DNA of 64,000 nucleotides from Acholoe squamosa (Eukaryota; Annelida; Polychaeta; Phyllodocida; Polynoidae): NCBI GenBank assembly GCA_949317995.1, contig OX439043.1:63586822-63650821 (forward strand), read 5' to 3'. Made by a program: the position numbers and the translations under genes. The stretch's first letter is position 1. Every line of letters starts with the position of its first letter. Under the pieces are notes generated by a model that saw nothing but the letters and a program-made list of their open reading frames with translations, searched no databases and had not been told where the DNA came from. Below, piece after piece: positions 1 through 12,204 of this stretch.

Positions 1-94
1 TATCACTGTGATGAGCTTACCTGTTATAGTGCCAAGAAGCTTCAATAGATAGGAGGTGAAACTCAGAGCTTTACCTATGGACACAGTGTAACAG

Positions 95-2332
95 CCCCCC
101 CCCCTCTACCCCCCCTTCAAAGTAGGCTCCCTTTTGTGTTCAGTATTGAGTCCTATGTAGGATAAGGGGGTTTATAGAGATGTCAGGAATCTTTATCAGA
201 GTGATATCAAATGGAAACAAGGGGCCACCTATACCAGAAAATCCTGCTGAATCCAAAATTTGTGATCTTGATTCTCAAAATTTTACCAAAAGTACCTAAA
301 AAGGAGGTTTGATGATGAGAATATTTTAAAAATGTACAAGAGTTATATTGGAAATGATTGGAACTTTTTATAGATGCAACATGCTAATCAAAGTCAATAG
401 CTGAATCTACATATCCTAATGTGTGCCTATCTCAACCTGACAAGTACTCTACCTGTGTATGGCTCTGCCTCTCCCACATACTGCCTATCCCTTAGTCTAC
501 CTATCACTCATACTACCTATCCCTTGAAACATCTAGAGTTTAATTAGGTTTTCTCTCAAATGGCTTAAAGGATTAAAGTTTACCCTTCACCTTTGTACCT
601 AATTTTCTCTGTACATTCTTACCATTAGTCTACCTATCCTCAATCTGCCTATCATTCACTTTACCTATCCCTCATGGTGACTATCCCCCAACTCTTCACA
701 TCCCTCATGTTTGACTGGCACATCTGTGATATTTCCTAGCACCAATGTATCTTTTGAATATGCTCACCTTACAAGGTACCCTCTGTACCTATCTCTTAAA
801 CTGTTTATTACCTATCCTCCTTGCTACCCATCCTCTTCAATACCTATCCCTCAAGCTCACTTTATAGCTTTACTACCTATCACAGCTTGATCAACTGGGA
901 TAGCTCACAACCAACCTTCATTTTGATCTCTTAGTCAACCTATCCCCTAAGGAACAAATTTAACAGTCTACCTCACACATACATCTACCTATCACTCATG
1001 CTATTTATCATTGAGGTTACCTATCCTTCAGGCTGCCTATCCTTCATGGTATATACCCCTTAGGTTTTTAACTTGTCAAGTGGGATAGCATGAACGATAT
1101 GCAGCATGAAGGATAGGAAGAGGGGAATAAACAACATACATGTAGGATAGGAAGTTAGCTAGTCTAATGATAGCCATGGTGAGGCATTTTAGAAAAGCAT
1201 GATAATTCAATGGGCTGAGGGATATGTAAGGTAAACATGAGTGATATGCAGACTTGAGGATAGGTACAATGAGGTATATTTCACAAGGTATAGACTATAA
1301 GAGCTACTATAAAGGTAGAAAGAATAGCATACAAGGTGAGAGATACATAGATAGCTGGTTAGGTAGGCAGAGGGCTATATACCATGAAGGATAGGCAGCC
1401 TGAAGGATAGGTAACCTCAAGGATATGTAGCATGAGTGATCAGTAGATGTATGCTTGAGGTAGACTTTTGGATTTGTTCTTTAGGGGATAGGTTGACTAA
1501 GATATCATAACAATGGTTGGATGTGAGCTATCGCAGCTGATCAAGCTGTGATAGGCAGGAAAGCTATAAATTGAGCTTGAGGGATAGGTATTGAAGAGGA
1601 TGGGTAGCAAGGAGGATAGGTAATAAACAGTTTAAGAGATAGGTACAGAGGGTACCTTGTAAGGTGAGCATATTTAAAAGATACATTGGTGCTAGGTAAT
1701 ATCACAGATGTGCCAGTCAAATATGAGGGATGTGCAGATTTGGGGGATAGTCACCATGAGGGATAGGTAAAGTGAATGATAGGCAGATTGAGGATAGGTA
1801 GACTAATGGTAAGAATGTACAGAGAAAATTAGGTACAAAGGTGAGGGGTAAACTTTAATCCTTTAAGCCATGTGAGGGAAAACCTAATTAAACTCTAGAT
1901 GTTTCAGGGGATAGGTAGAATGAGTGATAGGCAGACTAAGGGATAGGCAGTATGTGGGAGAGGTAGAGCCAATGCAAGCAGAGTACTTGTCAGGTTCGGA
2001 TAGGCAAACATTGGGATATGTAGATTGAGGTACTGACTTTGATTAGCATGTTGCTTCTATAAAAAGTTCCAGTCATTTTCAATATAACTTTTGTACATTT
2101 TTAAAATATTCTCATCATCAAACCTCATTTTTAGGTACCTTTGGCCAAATTTTGAGAATCAAGACCACAAATTTTGGATTCAGCAGGATTTTTTGGTATA
2201 GGTGGCCCCTTGTTTCCATTTGATATCACTCTTATAAAGATTCCTGACATCTCCATAAACCCCCTTATCTTACATAGGACTCAATACTGAACACAAAAGG
2301 GAGCCTACTTTGAAGGGGGGGTAGAGGGGGGT
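95..2332. repeat. 2.2-kb near-palindromic foldback element
   Basis: Two arms of about 960 bp (95-1056 and 1370-2332) are reverse complements of each other with scattered mismatches, around a spacer of about 310 bp. The outer ends are a C-rich run on the left and its G-rich complement on the right. Both arms are packed with a degenerate short motif, ACCTATCCYTCA on the left and its complement on the right. There is no open reading frame of note. This is the form of a foldback or large MITE-like DNA element. No flanking target duplication was recognised, so the mechanism is uncertain. Confidence 0.85.
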
Positions 2333-3611
2333 GGCTTGCACTATAGGACTCTATGGAGTAACATATCCTAGGGAACCTATACTATTCTTGATAGTGCTGC
2401 CTCCTTGTATGAGACATTGCAATTAATTCAGAAACGTTTTTAAAAATAATGTCTGAATAACGTTTTATAAACAAACGTTTTCTCAAGACCATGTGGATAC
2501 TTTATGTTGACACCCCCCTAAACTAACATCTTTCAGATAACATAGAATTACTAAATGATTGTATCTGATTAACCACAGTAGTTTAACCGTCCATAGGCCC
2601 CATACCAAGCGTCACCCATAAATTGTGAAAATAACATATGATGGAAGGGTGGTCCACTTAGGGTTTACCTCAAGGTTTACCAACATGCCTGGTGGTCGAG
2701 TCAGGGGCGCCCTAAAGGTTAGAAAATGCCTAAAATGTGGTGTATGCTTCATAACATTGCTACCTCTTGATAACTATTGGTTGTAGGTGGCTTAGACATG
2801 GGATTTACATGATTATTTAACTTGTAACTGGAATTGATACAACAGAGGAAAATACTTTAAATTGTTCCCTCAGATTTAGTCCTTTTAATACATTATGCTG
2901 TCACTTGCATTGGTTAAGGTCATATGTGCATAAAATGGAACAGTACCCTATGTTCAATAGCTAAAGGATCATAATATATGTTTACAATATCCCACAAGAG
3001 AAAGGACTGTTGTGATATTATATTGATAATTGAAGACATATTTAACCTATTTTGATATACAATATACCATACCTTTGTGACCAAAACAATGGCAGCTACG
3101 ACAATGTGGATGAGCATAATTGATAAACAACCATGATAACAGAAACAACAGTAAGTACGTCAGATACATCTATGTAACTCTAGTGTTTTTCCTAAGAACA
3201 TCAGATTCTAGGTCAGAAACTGTCACTAGTCATGATGCACTAAATATAGAACATTGATTTTACCTTTGATAATTTATTCCAGGTTAGCCACCTTCACTAG
3301 TCAAGCTGTACTAAATATAGAACATTGATTTTACCTTTAAAAATTGAATTCATAGTGTTATATAGAAACAACTTAATGTAGAAGCGGTTCAGACCCCCCC
3401 CCCCCCAGCTAATACATTTCCAGTGGGTTTGCATGATGTAACAACACACTTCTAGTAATTAGCCTTGTTTATATAATATTCTTTAATTGTTTTAATTTGA
3501 CCATTACTTTTGATTGAATAATACAGTTACATTTACATTAGCCTCTATACGTGATTGCCAATATTGACACGATACTCAGTCAAGAGTTACATAAATCGTT
3601 TTATATCTGGA
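2333..3611. other. Intergenic AT-rich DNA
   Basis: No convincing coding sequence was seen. A 14-base C run lies near 3394-3408. The phrase containing ACTAAATATAGAACATTGATTTTACC occurs twice (about 3238 and 3309), a short direct duplication of roughly 70-bp period. Confidence 0.5.
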
Positions 3612-4058
3612 CAGTGAGGGATCCAGGATTTTGAAAAGGAGGGGTCGCGACCAAAAAGGAGGGGGTGCACCCCCGATTTTGAGGATTTCCCTGGGTCCAA
3701 AATAATCAAATGAGCTATCACACTGAAAACCTGGAAGGTCTTAAACTCGGCAGTGGTGACGACTTTAGGTCCTCAGGTTGACAATACCTAAAACAATGAT
3801 TGTAGGTGGTCAAAATGACGACTTTAGGTTGTCATACTGATGACCAAAGTCGTCTGAATACTGATGACTGTATGTCAAACTGACGCCTTAGGTCATCAGG
3901 ATGACCTAAAGTTGTCATTTTGACCACCTTAAGTCCTTGTTTTAGGTATTGTCAACCTGACGACCTAAAGTCGTCACAGCTGACTAGTTTCAGATCTTCC
4001 AGGTTTTCAGTGTAACTACAGACAAAAAGGAGGGGCCCCTCGTCTAAATCCGCCACTG
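3612..4058. mobile_element. Non-autonomous DNA transposon (MITE), hAT-like ends
   Basis: The left end reads CAGTGAGGGATCCAGG and the right end, read inward, CAGTGGCGGATTTAGAC, so the termini are imperfect inverted repeats. Inside, two arms of about 115 bp (3720-3836 and 3901-4014) form a hairpin containing repeated ACGACTTTAGGT-type motifs. G-rich subterminal segments follow both ends. It is too short to encode a transposase. The flanking target duplication is not clean, so the superfamily assignment rests on the end sequence only. Confidence 0.7.
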
Positions 4059-6055
4059 CCTGGAAATTGCTTACATTTCATGTCATCCAGTGGCATGTGT
4101 GTTGTAGTATATGAACCTAGAAAGGTTTGTGATACTCACCACAACTTTATTGAGTTAACCGTAGATCAAGCTGTCACTCTATAACACCTTCTGATTGCGA
4201 TATTCTGATAGTCTCCATTATTGAATAGACATATGTATGATCCTAGGGACAGCATATTGCACAGAGTCTTGGTGTATAGGTCTAAAGTGTAAGGCAGTGT
4301 ATGCTGGTGGGTCCATAGACAGCACTCAGTATGTATATACAATGGGTGCATGAGGCAACCCCTGGTGGTGATATGTATAACTATGGTACAACACAAGTAG
4401 TACTTACCATGTAGTGGCTGTCTATGGAATACAAGATAAATAAGGTTTATAGTGATGAGTGATATATGATAAAGTGATGTGACTATAATTAAGGATTTCA
4501 GTATATAACATGATATAAAGCCTTGATACAATTACATGTTATTATTTGCAACATGTCAGCAGAATTATCATGTCCATTCCTACCCTGATATTGTTAGAAA
4601 AAGTAACATCATGTATTTTATTTGCCGATACCAGTCTGTGTGATCATTTACTGTATCTCAGTTACTACGATGTGCAGCTGTCACAATGCCTATGAATATG
4701 TCTGAATGACATTATATATGTCATAAAGAAGTTGATCCACCTTTAGTTTCAATATATCATGCCACATTATGCACCCCTTGTATTCAATAGCGTGGCCATT
4801 TAGAGCTCCCTATTACAATACTATTTCCCTTTGTTCACATGTGACCGTGACCTTACTCAAGGTCATGAAACAAAACAAAATTAAAGCAATATGTCATAGT
4901 TGATTTCTAAACTCAAAGGTAAGTGCCAAAAATGAGAATCTAAGACCTCAGAGGTCAGTAAAAGAAAAATAGGATATTTTGTATTTTATATCAATTACAG
5001 CAATAGATGGAATTATCAAATAAATTAAGTGTCCAAACTATCTATTTCTCTCAGTCATCAGAGGTTACTATGTAGACTTCATTGTAGATGTAAAGTCATG
5101 CATATTTACACATAAATCCCTGAGCTACACAAACTGTTAGCAAGCACTTTTCTATTTATGTACACTTCTCTATGTTTGACCTTTGGTGAAATGACCTTAT
5201 TTCAAATCAAGGTCAATCGAAATCCCCCTAAAGATGGTCCATATATGTAAGTATGCCCTTATAATGTGAATAGTCCCCACCTGTGATATATTGGCATTTG
5301 TGAGAGAATAGGTACATCCTGTCTTTATTCATTTTCAAACCAAATCATGACCTTTGACCTTAATTTTGACCTTGTTCCGACCTAGATACAAGAATACACA
5401 CCCCAGATTCGAAATCTGCAATATGAAATTACCCAAATCAATGTATCATATCTTGTGCTGCTTTTAACACCAGGACATTTTGAAATATCAACATTTGAGC
5501 TGGCCGGCTCCCCAATTATTTACAAAGTGTCCCTTAGACACGGGCTATTGAGGTAGGCTTATAGGCAGTAGATAACCTGTATGAAGTCTAGTGAGATTCA
5601 TATATGTTGAGATGGCTGTAGTGTTTTCGATCGTTAATATAATATTCCCACATAGAAAGCAGTTTTGTGTGCGAGAGAATCGAGGTTCGCCTGAAAACAA
5701 AAAAACAAAACGAATTCACCGTAGGCTACTCTGTCTCAGCCAAACTCCTAATGGATTTCTACTTTGGTCAAATCAATCAGCAGAAATGTCGAAATAATAT
5801 AAATAACCATGTCTTAAATGTCGTTATTAAGGCCAAAATTGTACAATTAACTGGCACAAGATGCAATTAAAACTGCTTGTAAAATGTCTCCATTCAAATT
5901 AATGCATTAGTCATTAATGTCTTTACTCACCTACATCATAATTATGATATCAATTGCCTCTTTTCACACCTGTATGCTGGTTATTCCTCAGGTACAATAT
6001 AATTGATATGCCGTGAGTGGAGCAATACGCATTAAATACCCTTATTAAGCATCAG
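4059..6055. other. Non-coding DNA with scattered TGACCTT motifs
   Basis: No supported gene. From about 4840 to 5390 the dispersed words TGACCTT and CAAGGTCA recur many times in both orientations, which looks like a decayed repeat. Short open frames here show no domain or composition that supports coding. Confidence 0.45.
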
Positions 6056-6541
6056 ATGGCTCCTTGTCATCTGCCAATGAGAACATTTTGGACGCAGTCT
6101 CTCTCCTGGTGCCACCGTTGGACCTTATCCAAATTTGGTGAGTCTGTCACTTTTCTTTTCTCATTACTTTGCCTAGTGCATTCTCGCATGATAAGCCCGT
6201 AGAAATGCACCACTTGATGGGCCAAGGGAATGAATAATGCAGTCTTGAAAGGTGCAGTATTAGTGATTGGCTTCACCGAAGTGCATTCCCGATTGACAGG
6301 AATGTGTGTGTATGCTCAAGATTATTTTGAGATGCTAAGCTCTGGCAATGTTTGTTGAGAATGTGAAAAGAATCTACAAACCTGTATATTATCTGCACAG
6401 GTGAAGTTTCAGCTCCACTGCCTCGACTAGATTTAGCACAGTTCACCAACAATCGTCTGACTGTGGAACAGGGCGGTCTACTTGATTCTCTATCATCTAC
6501 ATATTTATTGCATTTGGGACAGCAATGGAAAGACAACCAGG
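6056..6541 (+). pseudogene. Broken host-gene coding block (exon-like), unidentified
   Basis: Several stretches read like ordinary protein in the plus strand. The first, 6056-6137, begins after an AG and ends at a GGTGAGT donor-like site; it includes the residues ENILDAVSLLVPPLDLIQI. After a pyrimidine-rich AG at 6176 further coding-like text follows, but it changes frame at about 6230 and 6345. The last stretch, about 6401-6541, includes LDLAQFTNNRLTVEQGG and stops at a CAG/GTAATT donor-like site. The putative first intron would be only 39 bp. I do not recognise the protein. Either this is a decayed or frameshifted gene copy, or small introns were misread. A minus-strand frame over the same bases is probably a shadow. 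Confidence 0.4.
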
Positions 6542-7019
6542 TAATTTGATTGATTGATTTTTATTGGAAGTAACACAATTGGTTCAACTGCCTGCACACT
6601 AACATAATCCAATCAACACACACACACAAAAAGAAAAAAATTAGAGTTCATTTCTTATGAACATTTAAAGAAACTAACCTAAATATTTATCAGTTCTTTA
6701 TCACCTTTGATTTCTCTTTAGTAATGGCCTGTATAAGCGCCGGGTCTTTGAATGAGCACCAGACTTGAATAAAGGCGGGGCTTATGTAGCATTAAAATTG
6801 AATAATGCAATATAAACTAAGTCTTGCATAAGCACTGGTCTCGAATAAGGGACGCGGTAGAAGCATGTTGAAACATATGAGCGCAGAGGTGCTCGGCCAA
6901 TTCGGTATGTTCTTATCCTTTGATGCTGGCAAGTACTTTCTAAATCTATTTCTTATATATATATATATGTATACGTGGTACCTTCCTGGCTTTAAATTCA
7001 ACGTCAAATGATAAAAATG
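6542..7019. other. Non-coding spacer
   Basis: AT-rich sequence with a short CA run (6617-6630) and a short TA run near 6954-6968. No gene seen. Confidence 0.4.
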
Positions 7020-7860
7020 CCTTATGTAGATGACACTGCTATATACTACTCATATCCGAAGTTAGACGACAGCATATTAGAAAAAATGAGCTCTGATGCA
7101 GAAAGTCTGGCTAAATGGTGTCTGTAAAAATAAATTATCTCTAAATGTAGGAAAAACTAAAATAGTGAACTTTGGAACCAGTAATAAAGTCAAACATGCT
7201 CAAAAAACCCTTATCCTTATGTACCAGGTGCCAATTTCCTATACACCAACTTACAAATACCTAGGAATAACAATAGACCCAACACTGACTTTTTCCAAAC
7301 ATATTGACCTCCTGTGTAGATCTTGTCTCATTATTGTATGTCATGAGAAAGGAAAGGAAAAACATGCCTACTAAAACAGCCTGTGATGTACTAAAAATCA
7401 TGATTCTACTGATTGTTGATTATGGAGACATCATTCTATGCTTCTGGTACAAAAACACAGCTGGCAAAAAATCAGATTATCATAAACAGTGCCTTAAGAA
7501 CATGCAATGATACTCAGTGATATGTGTCAAACCAAACAATAGTTTGTATAAAAAATTCAAAATCTTACCTCTAGATTAAAGGCGCAAGTTACATTCCCTA
7601 AGTTTTGCACATTAAAGGACAAAACTCAAAAATATATTTAGATGAAAGACCTATTTTTACCAGAGCCCATGATGCTCCTCTGCCCAAATCATATACACCA
7701 CGGTTGGTGAAGACACAAAAGAGCGTGCTATATCAGGGTCACTGTGGAATTGCCTAAATACTTAGGTAAGAGGACTATATGACCACAAAAAATTCATGAC
7801 TGACATCAAAGATAGCTTCTATGATGGGCTGGAAAATCTCCCTTAGATAACAAATCAATC
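7020..7860 (+). pseudogene. Decayed LINE reverse transcriptase fragment
   Basis: The catalytic YVDD box is encoded at 7023-7034, followed by the usual non-LTR sequence context. After a frameshift near 7120 the text continues with KLSLNVGKTKIVNFG and then a YLGITID box at about 7258-7278, both standard for the palm-thumb region of CR1/jockey-type LINE reverse transcriptases. A further shift leads to a frame that includes LIVDYGDIIL. The 5' endonuclease and most of the polymerase are absent, as expected of a 5'-truncated LINE copy. It cannot make an active enzyme. Confidence 0.75.
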
Positions 7861-8149
7861 TTTAATAAAATCCAACAAGATGACAAAAGCAAATATACCC
7901 CAAGTTGGCAATAACATCAGCCAACAATGGCACCTGTTTCTACTCTCTACATCTATTTCTATATTAGTTGGTATATTTGAAAATATAGCTATAATAACAC
8001 CTATCTACTCACCAGGCGATTATGTCGCTATCTAGTTACTAACAAACTAAGCCTAACTGAACCATGTTGTCCATGATAAGAATTATAGGCTTTTGATTAA
8101 GCCTTATTCATGTACAACTAAAACTGAATAAACATGTCAATTACCAATC
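7861..8149. other. LINE 3' end or spacer
   Basis: AT-rich non-coding sequence between the LINE fragment and the truncated gypsy pol. No clear 3' tail of the LINE or LTR of the next element was seen. Confidence 0.35.
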
Positions 8150-9189
8150 ATGAATCGAGGAGATAAAACCATCTACCTACAGAAGCGGTCAGAAGTTGGA
8201 TCCATGACATTGGTAAATTCAGTGAATGAGGCTATACGGAAACCTGAGGTTAAGCCATCAGGGAAGGAAAAGATGTATATGGAATTAGATAAAATAGTGG
8301 AAGATTCCTCTCTAGGGGATACCTATCAGAAGATGGAGGTACTGGATTGGGAGAGACCTATGACTGCTAAACAGGTGAGGTCCTTCCTTGGTTTCTGTAC
8401 CTACTACAGAGATTTCATCCCGGGATACTCCTGAGTGACCTTCCCTTTACAGAGTATTGCACACTGGACACCTGGAAGGGCAAGGGGGCCATTCCCATGG
8501 GAAAATGATCAGGATGAGTCTTTTAGGAAATTAAAAGCTCTATTTATGGATACCCCGGTCTTGAATTACCCAACCCCATCAGATCATTTCATATTGGATA
8601 CGGATGCTAGTAATGATAGCATTGGAGCCGCACTATCTCAGGTCCAGGATGGTAGGAGGTTCCAATCACTTTTGCTAGCAATACCCTGAATAAGGCTCAA
8701 AGAAATTATTGCACTACTAAGAGAGAGTTACTGGCTGTGGTAGTGTATACTAAGAAATTTAAACACTTTTTATGGGGATCTGATTTCATCTTAAGAACTA
8801 ACCATTCGTCTCTCTGATGGCTCCTTAATTTTAAGGATGCTGAAGGAATGATAGGCAGATGGTTAGCACATCTTTCAGAATTCGGGTTGGAACACAGCCA
8901 GACCCAACATAGTTCAGGAGCTAAACATACCAATGCGGATGCTCTGTCTAGGAGACCCATCAGGAAATGTGGCTGGGAGAATTGTGATGACTGTGGGCAA
9001 CATGATGCAGTCATTGCTGACGTATGTATGCCGTATAGGGACCATCCAGGAACTTTGATAGAGTGGTCACCAGAGACCATTCATCAGTTTCAGAACAAGG
9101 ACCCTATCACTAAGAAACTCCTGGAAACAGTTCCATCTGGAATCAAACATATTCGTCCTGCTATCAGTATGGAAAATAGGGAAATGTAA
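8150..9189 (+). pseudogene. pol: Ty3/gypsy pol fragment: RT end and RNase H
   Basis: The copy starts inside reverse transcriptase. The connection region VRSFLGFCTYYRDFIPGYS is at about 8376-8434, followed by a stop. RNase H follows in the same strand: LDTDASNDSIGAALSQ (about 8592-8641), a broken stretch around 8740-8830, and the terminal HTNADALSRRP box (about 8928-8960). Stops and shifts divide it into several frames. Gag, protease, the RT catalytic core and a 5' LTR are missing. This is a 5'-truncated fossil, unrelated in position and strand to the large provirus at 23-39 kb. Confidence 0.85.
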
Positions 9190-10145
9190 AGGTTTCTGGC
9201 ACAATGGACCGAGCTGGAAGTCAAAGAAGGAATATTATGTAGATGGAAAATAAGTCCAACTAATAAGATTCTTCAGATTGTGATTCCTAGTGCAATGCGT
9301 AGGGATATTATGTATTATTGCCATGGTCATGTAACTAGTGGGCATTTCTGGAAAGACTTTCCAGGAGATACTGTTGGCCAGGTATGAGTGGGGACTTACT
9401 TAGGTAGATTGCTACTTGTCCTGATTGTTGTAAAAATAAAACTGGAGAAGGGATGGGAAAGAATCCCTTAGTTCAGGAATTATTTGGAGTAAGGTTATTA
9501 TGTGAAATATACTCAGGTATTTCCCTTAAAAGATCACAAAGCTGTTACTTGTGGGGAAGCATTCATAAGGGGCTGGGTGTTGCAATTTGGGGTTCCCCTT
9601 ATGGTACACAGTGATCAGGGAAGGGAATTTGAATCATCTCTATGGCAAGAGATGTGTGTATATCTTGCTATATGCAAGACTCATACTAATCCATATCGAC
9701 TACAGTCGCATGGTTTAGTGGAAAGGTTCAATTGAACCTTGATACAAGTTTTGAAACCCTTAGTAAATAAGTATCAGGATGATTGGGATATTCAGTGTTA
9801 TTTTTTTTTGGTGCATGCATATAACAGTACCATGCATGCTTCCACTAATTGTACTCCAAATATGCTAGTCTATGGTGAGGACATGATTATGCCAGCTGAC
9901 CTGTATTTGGTGTTATTTGAATTAGTCCTGAAACCCCATGCACTATTATGTTTGTGGAATCGTTGAGGGACAATTTTAAGAAGGCTTATGAGCTTGTCAG
10001 GAATCAATTAGAAAAATCTGCGAGAAGGCAGAAAGTGGGATATGATACTGGGCTGAAGCCTAGGTTTCTCCAGGTAGGGGATCGAGTACTTTGATTCTAT
10101 AAACCTTTGGATAGACTTAAGGCTGTTTCCTGTTGGGATGGCCAC
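9190..10145 (+). pseudogene. pol: Ty3/gypsy integrase fragment
   Basis: This continues the fragment upstream. A decayed HHCC zinc region lies at 9300-9440. Core-domain text runs from 9502: HSDQGREFESSLWQEM contains the second catalytic Asp at about 9610, and HGLVERFN (about 9709-9735) contains the catalytic Glu, followed at once by a stop. More core and a C-terminal GDRVL..FYKPLDRLK-type segment extend to about 10145. At least three stops or shifts interrupt it, so it is inactive. Confidence 0.85.
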
Positions 10146-11060
10146 TACTCAACTACGAAGGGAACAGTTAAGGAAAAGAACGGTTGGAAACACCAACTTA
10201 GTAAGAAGGCTAAAGCCTTGGTTAAGAAGAAGGAAAAGGAGGAAAATAGAGACTTAAGAAGAAGAAGAAGGATAAGAAGGAGGAAGAAGAGGATAAGAAA
10301 GATGACGTTCCGGCTGAGTCCATGGACATTCCGCAAACAGATGAAAGAGCGAAACCTGAGGCTTCTGGCTCAGGAGAAACACCCGAGTCTGTTACCTGGG
10401 ATTGGTCTACGGATATAGACCATCCCAAACCATATGATGACGAAGGTGCACTAACACCAGACGAAAGGAAAATATGGGATAATGTCAAAAGTGGATTCAT
10501 GCATATGATTCCTAAATGTCTGGAGGAGTGCAAACGTAATACAAAGTACTACAGCTGTCCTCCGTTTATAAATGAGGATGGAGAGCAGGACTCCGAATTA
10601 CTTTTACGTAAACTGGGTCGAGCAGACCATAGATAATCGGAATAAGGAATACTACGACTTCAATGCCTACTGTAAGATCAAGTGGGCCATTGATAGTTGG
10701 GATAAAGAAACAAATATGAAATGTCCGTTTATAATCTGTGCCCGTGGGAGTGATGAACCTCAAAAGTTCAGCTCACACATGAGATTTATCAGACATGTCG
10801 TTGAGGAGCACATGCATCACCACAACGATTACATGTGCTATATAAACAAGGGTAGGAATAGCTCTTTCTGTTCATGACTCTCAAGATTCTGTAAAAGCGA
10901 ACTTGTACGACATCTCAAAGAAGAACATCAGGTTGGCATTAAGGCAGCTCTAAAAGCAGCGTTAGACCTGCATAAACTTCTGATTGATCGTTGGGATAAC
11001 TGGAAGAAGGCAAACTTTAAAAGTTTGACTTCCAAGGTTTGGTAAGCTCTGTGAGGTTGA
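10146..11060 (+). pseudogene. Gypsy 3' region: Lys/Glu-rich linker plus C2H2 fingers
   Basis: Downstream of integrase, a strongly basic KEK/RRR segment (about 10160-10320) leads into an acidic stretch that includes WDWSTDIDHPKPYDDEG. A finger-like region follows (about 10700-10960): C-x4-C with F and a paired H motif ending RHVVEEH, then a second pair around a stop ending LVRHLKEEH. The spacing resembles paired C2H2 or BED-like fingers. Three frames are used, so the copy is broken. It probably belongs to the same retroelement as its 3' coding part, but I cannot exclude a separate source. Confidence 0.5.
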
Positions 11061-11144
11061 GACACATGCTAACTCCAAACTGGAGGCAGCATTCTACCTC
11101 AACTACACTTAAGATTAAGAATAACAAATGATCAGTTTGGTGAG

Positions 11145-11849
11145 ATGAGGGAATACTCTTCGAGGGATCCAACGGCCAGCACCAGATCAGATTGCTCGGG
11201 ATACACCCCTGGAAAAAGGTTCCCCCCTGTCTGGTTTGAGAGGTGCCCCTTCCCTACGTTTGATGCTACTAAGAATAGAGATAAGGACTTTCTTGGATTG
11301 GGACCATCTGGGCCCAAGAGTCAGACTCTGGACCAGAGAGGTAAGGATAAATCAACCGGAGGTGGGCGTGGCACACTTAAACCTGATACACCATCAGGAA
11401 GGCCTGGAGTTGGAGCAACCGATGGTGGTTCCCGATGTCCCCCTTCCACTATGGGTGTAGGTAGAGGAGCTACCATGTCTACTCCACAAGTAGATGTTCT
11501 GACTTCATCTGTAGGGTCTGGAAACCTGTCTGAAAACCCCAGATGTAGGAAGCATTCCAAAACTTCTGATCACTCTGAACATGAGCCTTTAGCAACTCGC
11601 ATTCCACAAGTAATGGACCCGTCCAGGTATGACATAAGTAACGTTCCTCCGGAGAGCTTTCAGATTCAGCAGAGTTGTATGACTGCCTGGCAAAAACGCC
11701 ATCATGCACTTTCCGTAGACTATCTCCAAGAAGTTGTAGAATATCTTGTGTACCTTACACAACAAGTCCAAGTGTTAGAAATTAATCGGATTGAAGCAGA
11801 GAAGAATGTGGAACATAAGGAAACAATTAGAAGCTCAAGACAGGGGTAG
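11145..11849 (+). CDS. Hypothetical 234-residue protein of the gypsy-like element
   Basis: An ATG-initiated frame begins at 11145. The N-terminal 150 residues are rich in Ser, Gly, Pro and Arg and look disordered. The last 60 residues form a likely coiled coil, with the core YLQEVVEYLVYLTQQVQVLE. The final codons run into the MITE that begins at 11841, so the natural C-terminus is truncated. It lies directly after the finger-containing region and on the same strand, so a role as a third retroelement frame is the simplest guess. I do not recognise the family. Confidence 0.4.
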   Translation: MREYSSRDPTASTRSDCSGYTPGKRFPPVWFERCPFPTFDATKNRDKDFLGLGPSGPKSQTLDQRGKDKSTGGGRGTLKPDTPSGRPGVGATDGGSRCPPSTMGVGRGATMSTPQVDVLTSSVGSGNLSENPRCRKHSKTSDHSEHEPLATRIPQVMDPSRYDISNVPPESFQIQQSCMTAWQKRHHALSVDYLQEVVEYLVYLTQQVQVLEINRIEAEKNVEHKETIRSSRQG

Positions 11850-12198
11850 ACACTAATGGCCCACAGTTTGGCCTGTGGGCCTGCAGCTTTCCCAAGAATT
11901 ACCTTCCTGTGGGCCTGGGATGGCCCACATAAATTTACAGAGTGACATCTATACTCATATGTCAACTAAAAGTTGACATATGAGTATAGGCTTGTTATAT
12001 ATCATTGTAAAGAGAAAATCAGTAGGAATCTATCCATCCATGTTAGGTTATATTGTGAATTTATTAAAGATACCTATAATTTCTCTTTTAAAAAATATAG
12101 TGGCTCTTCTGGGCCCACAGTTTTAGCTCCGGGCCCATAGATTTGTAAAGCTATTGGCCTGGGTGGCCAATGGCTGGAAAGGTTAGGGTCTACCCCTG
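11841..12198. mobile_element. MITE with 6-bp target duplication TCAAGA
   Basis: The left end CAGGGGTAGACACTAA and the complement of the right end CAGGGGTAGACCCTAA are inverted repeats. The flanks 11835-11840 and 12199-12204 both read TCAAGA. Inside, GGCCCACAG-type words recur in both orientations. A central perfect hairpin at 11949-11989 has a 19-bp stem and a 3-base loop. The element is 358 bp and non-coding, and it interrupts the upstream reading frame. Confidence 0.8.
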
Positions 12199-12204
12199 TC
12201 AAGA

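Noticed and set aside
4166-4531. 121-residue minus-strand frame
   Set aside because: No domain and AT-driven composition; nothing nearby supports a gene.
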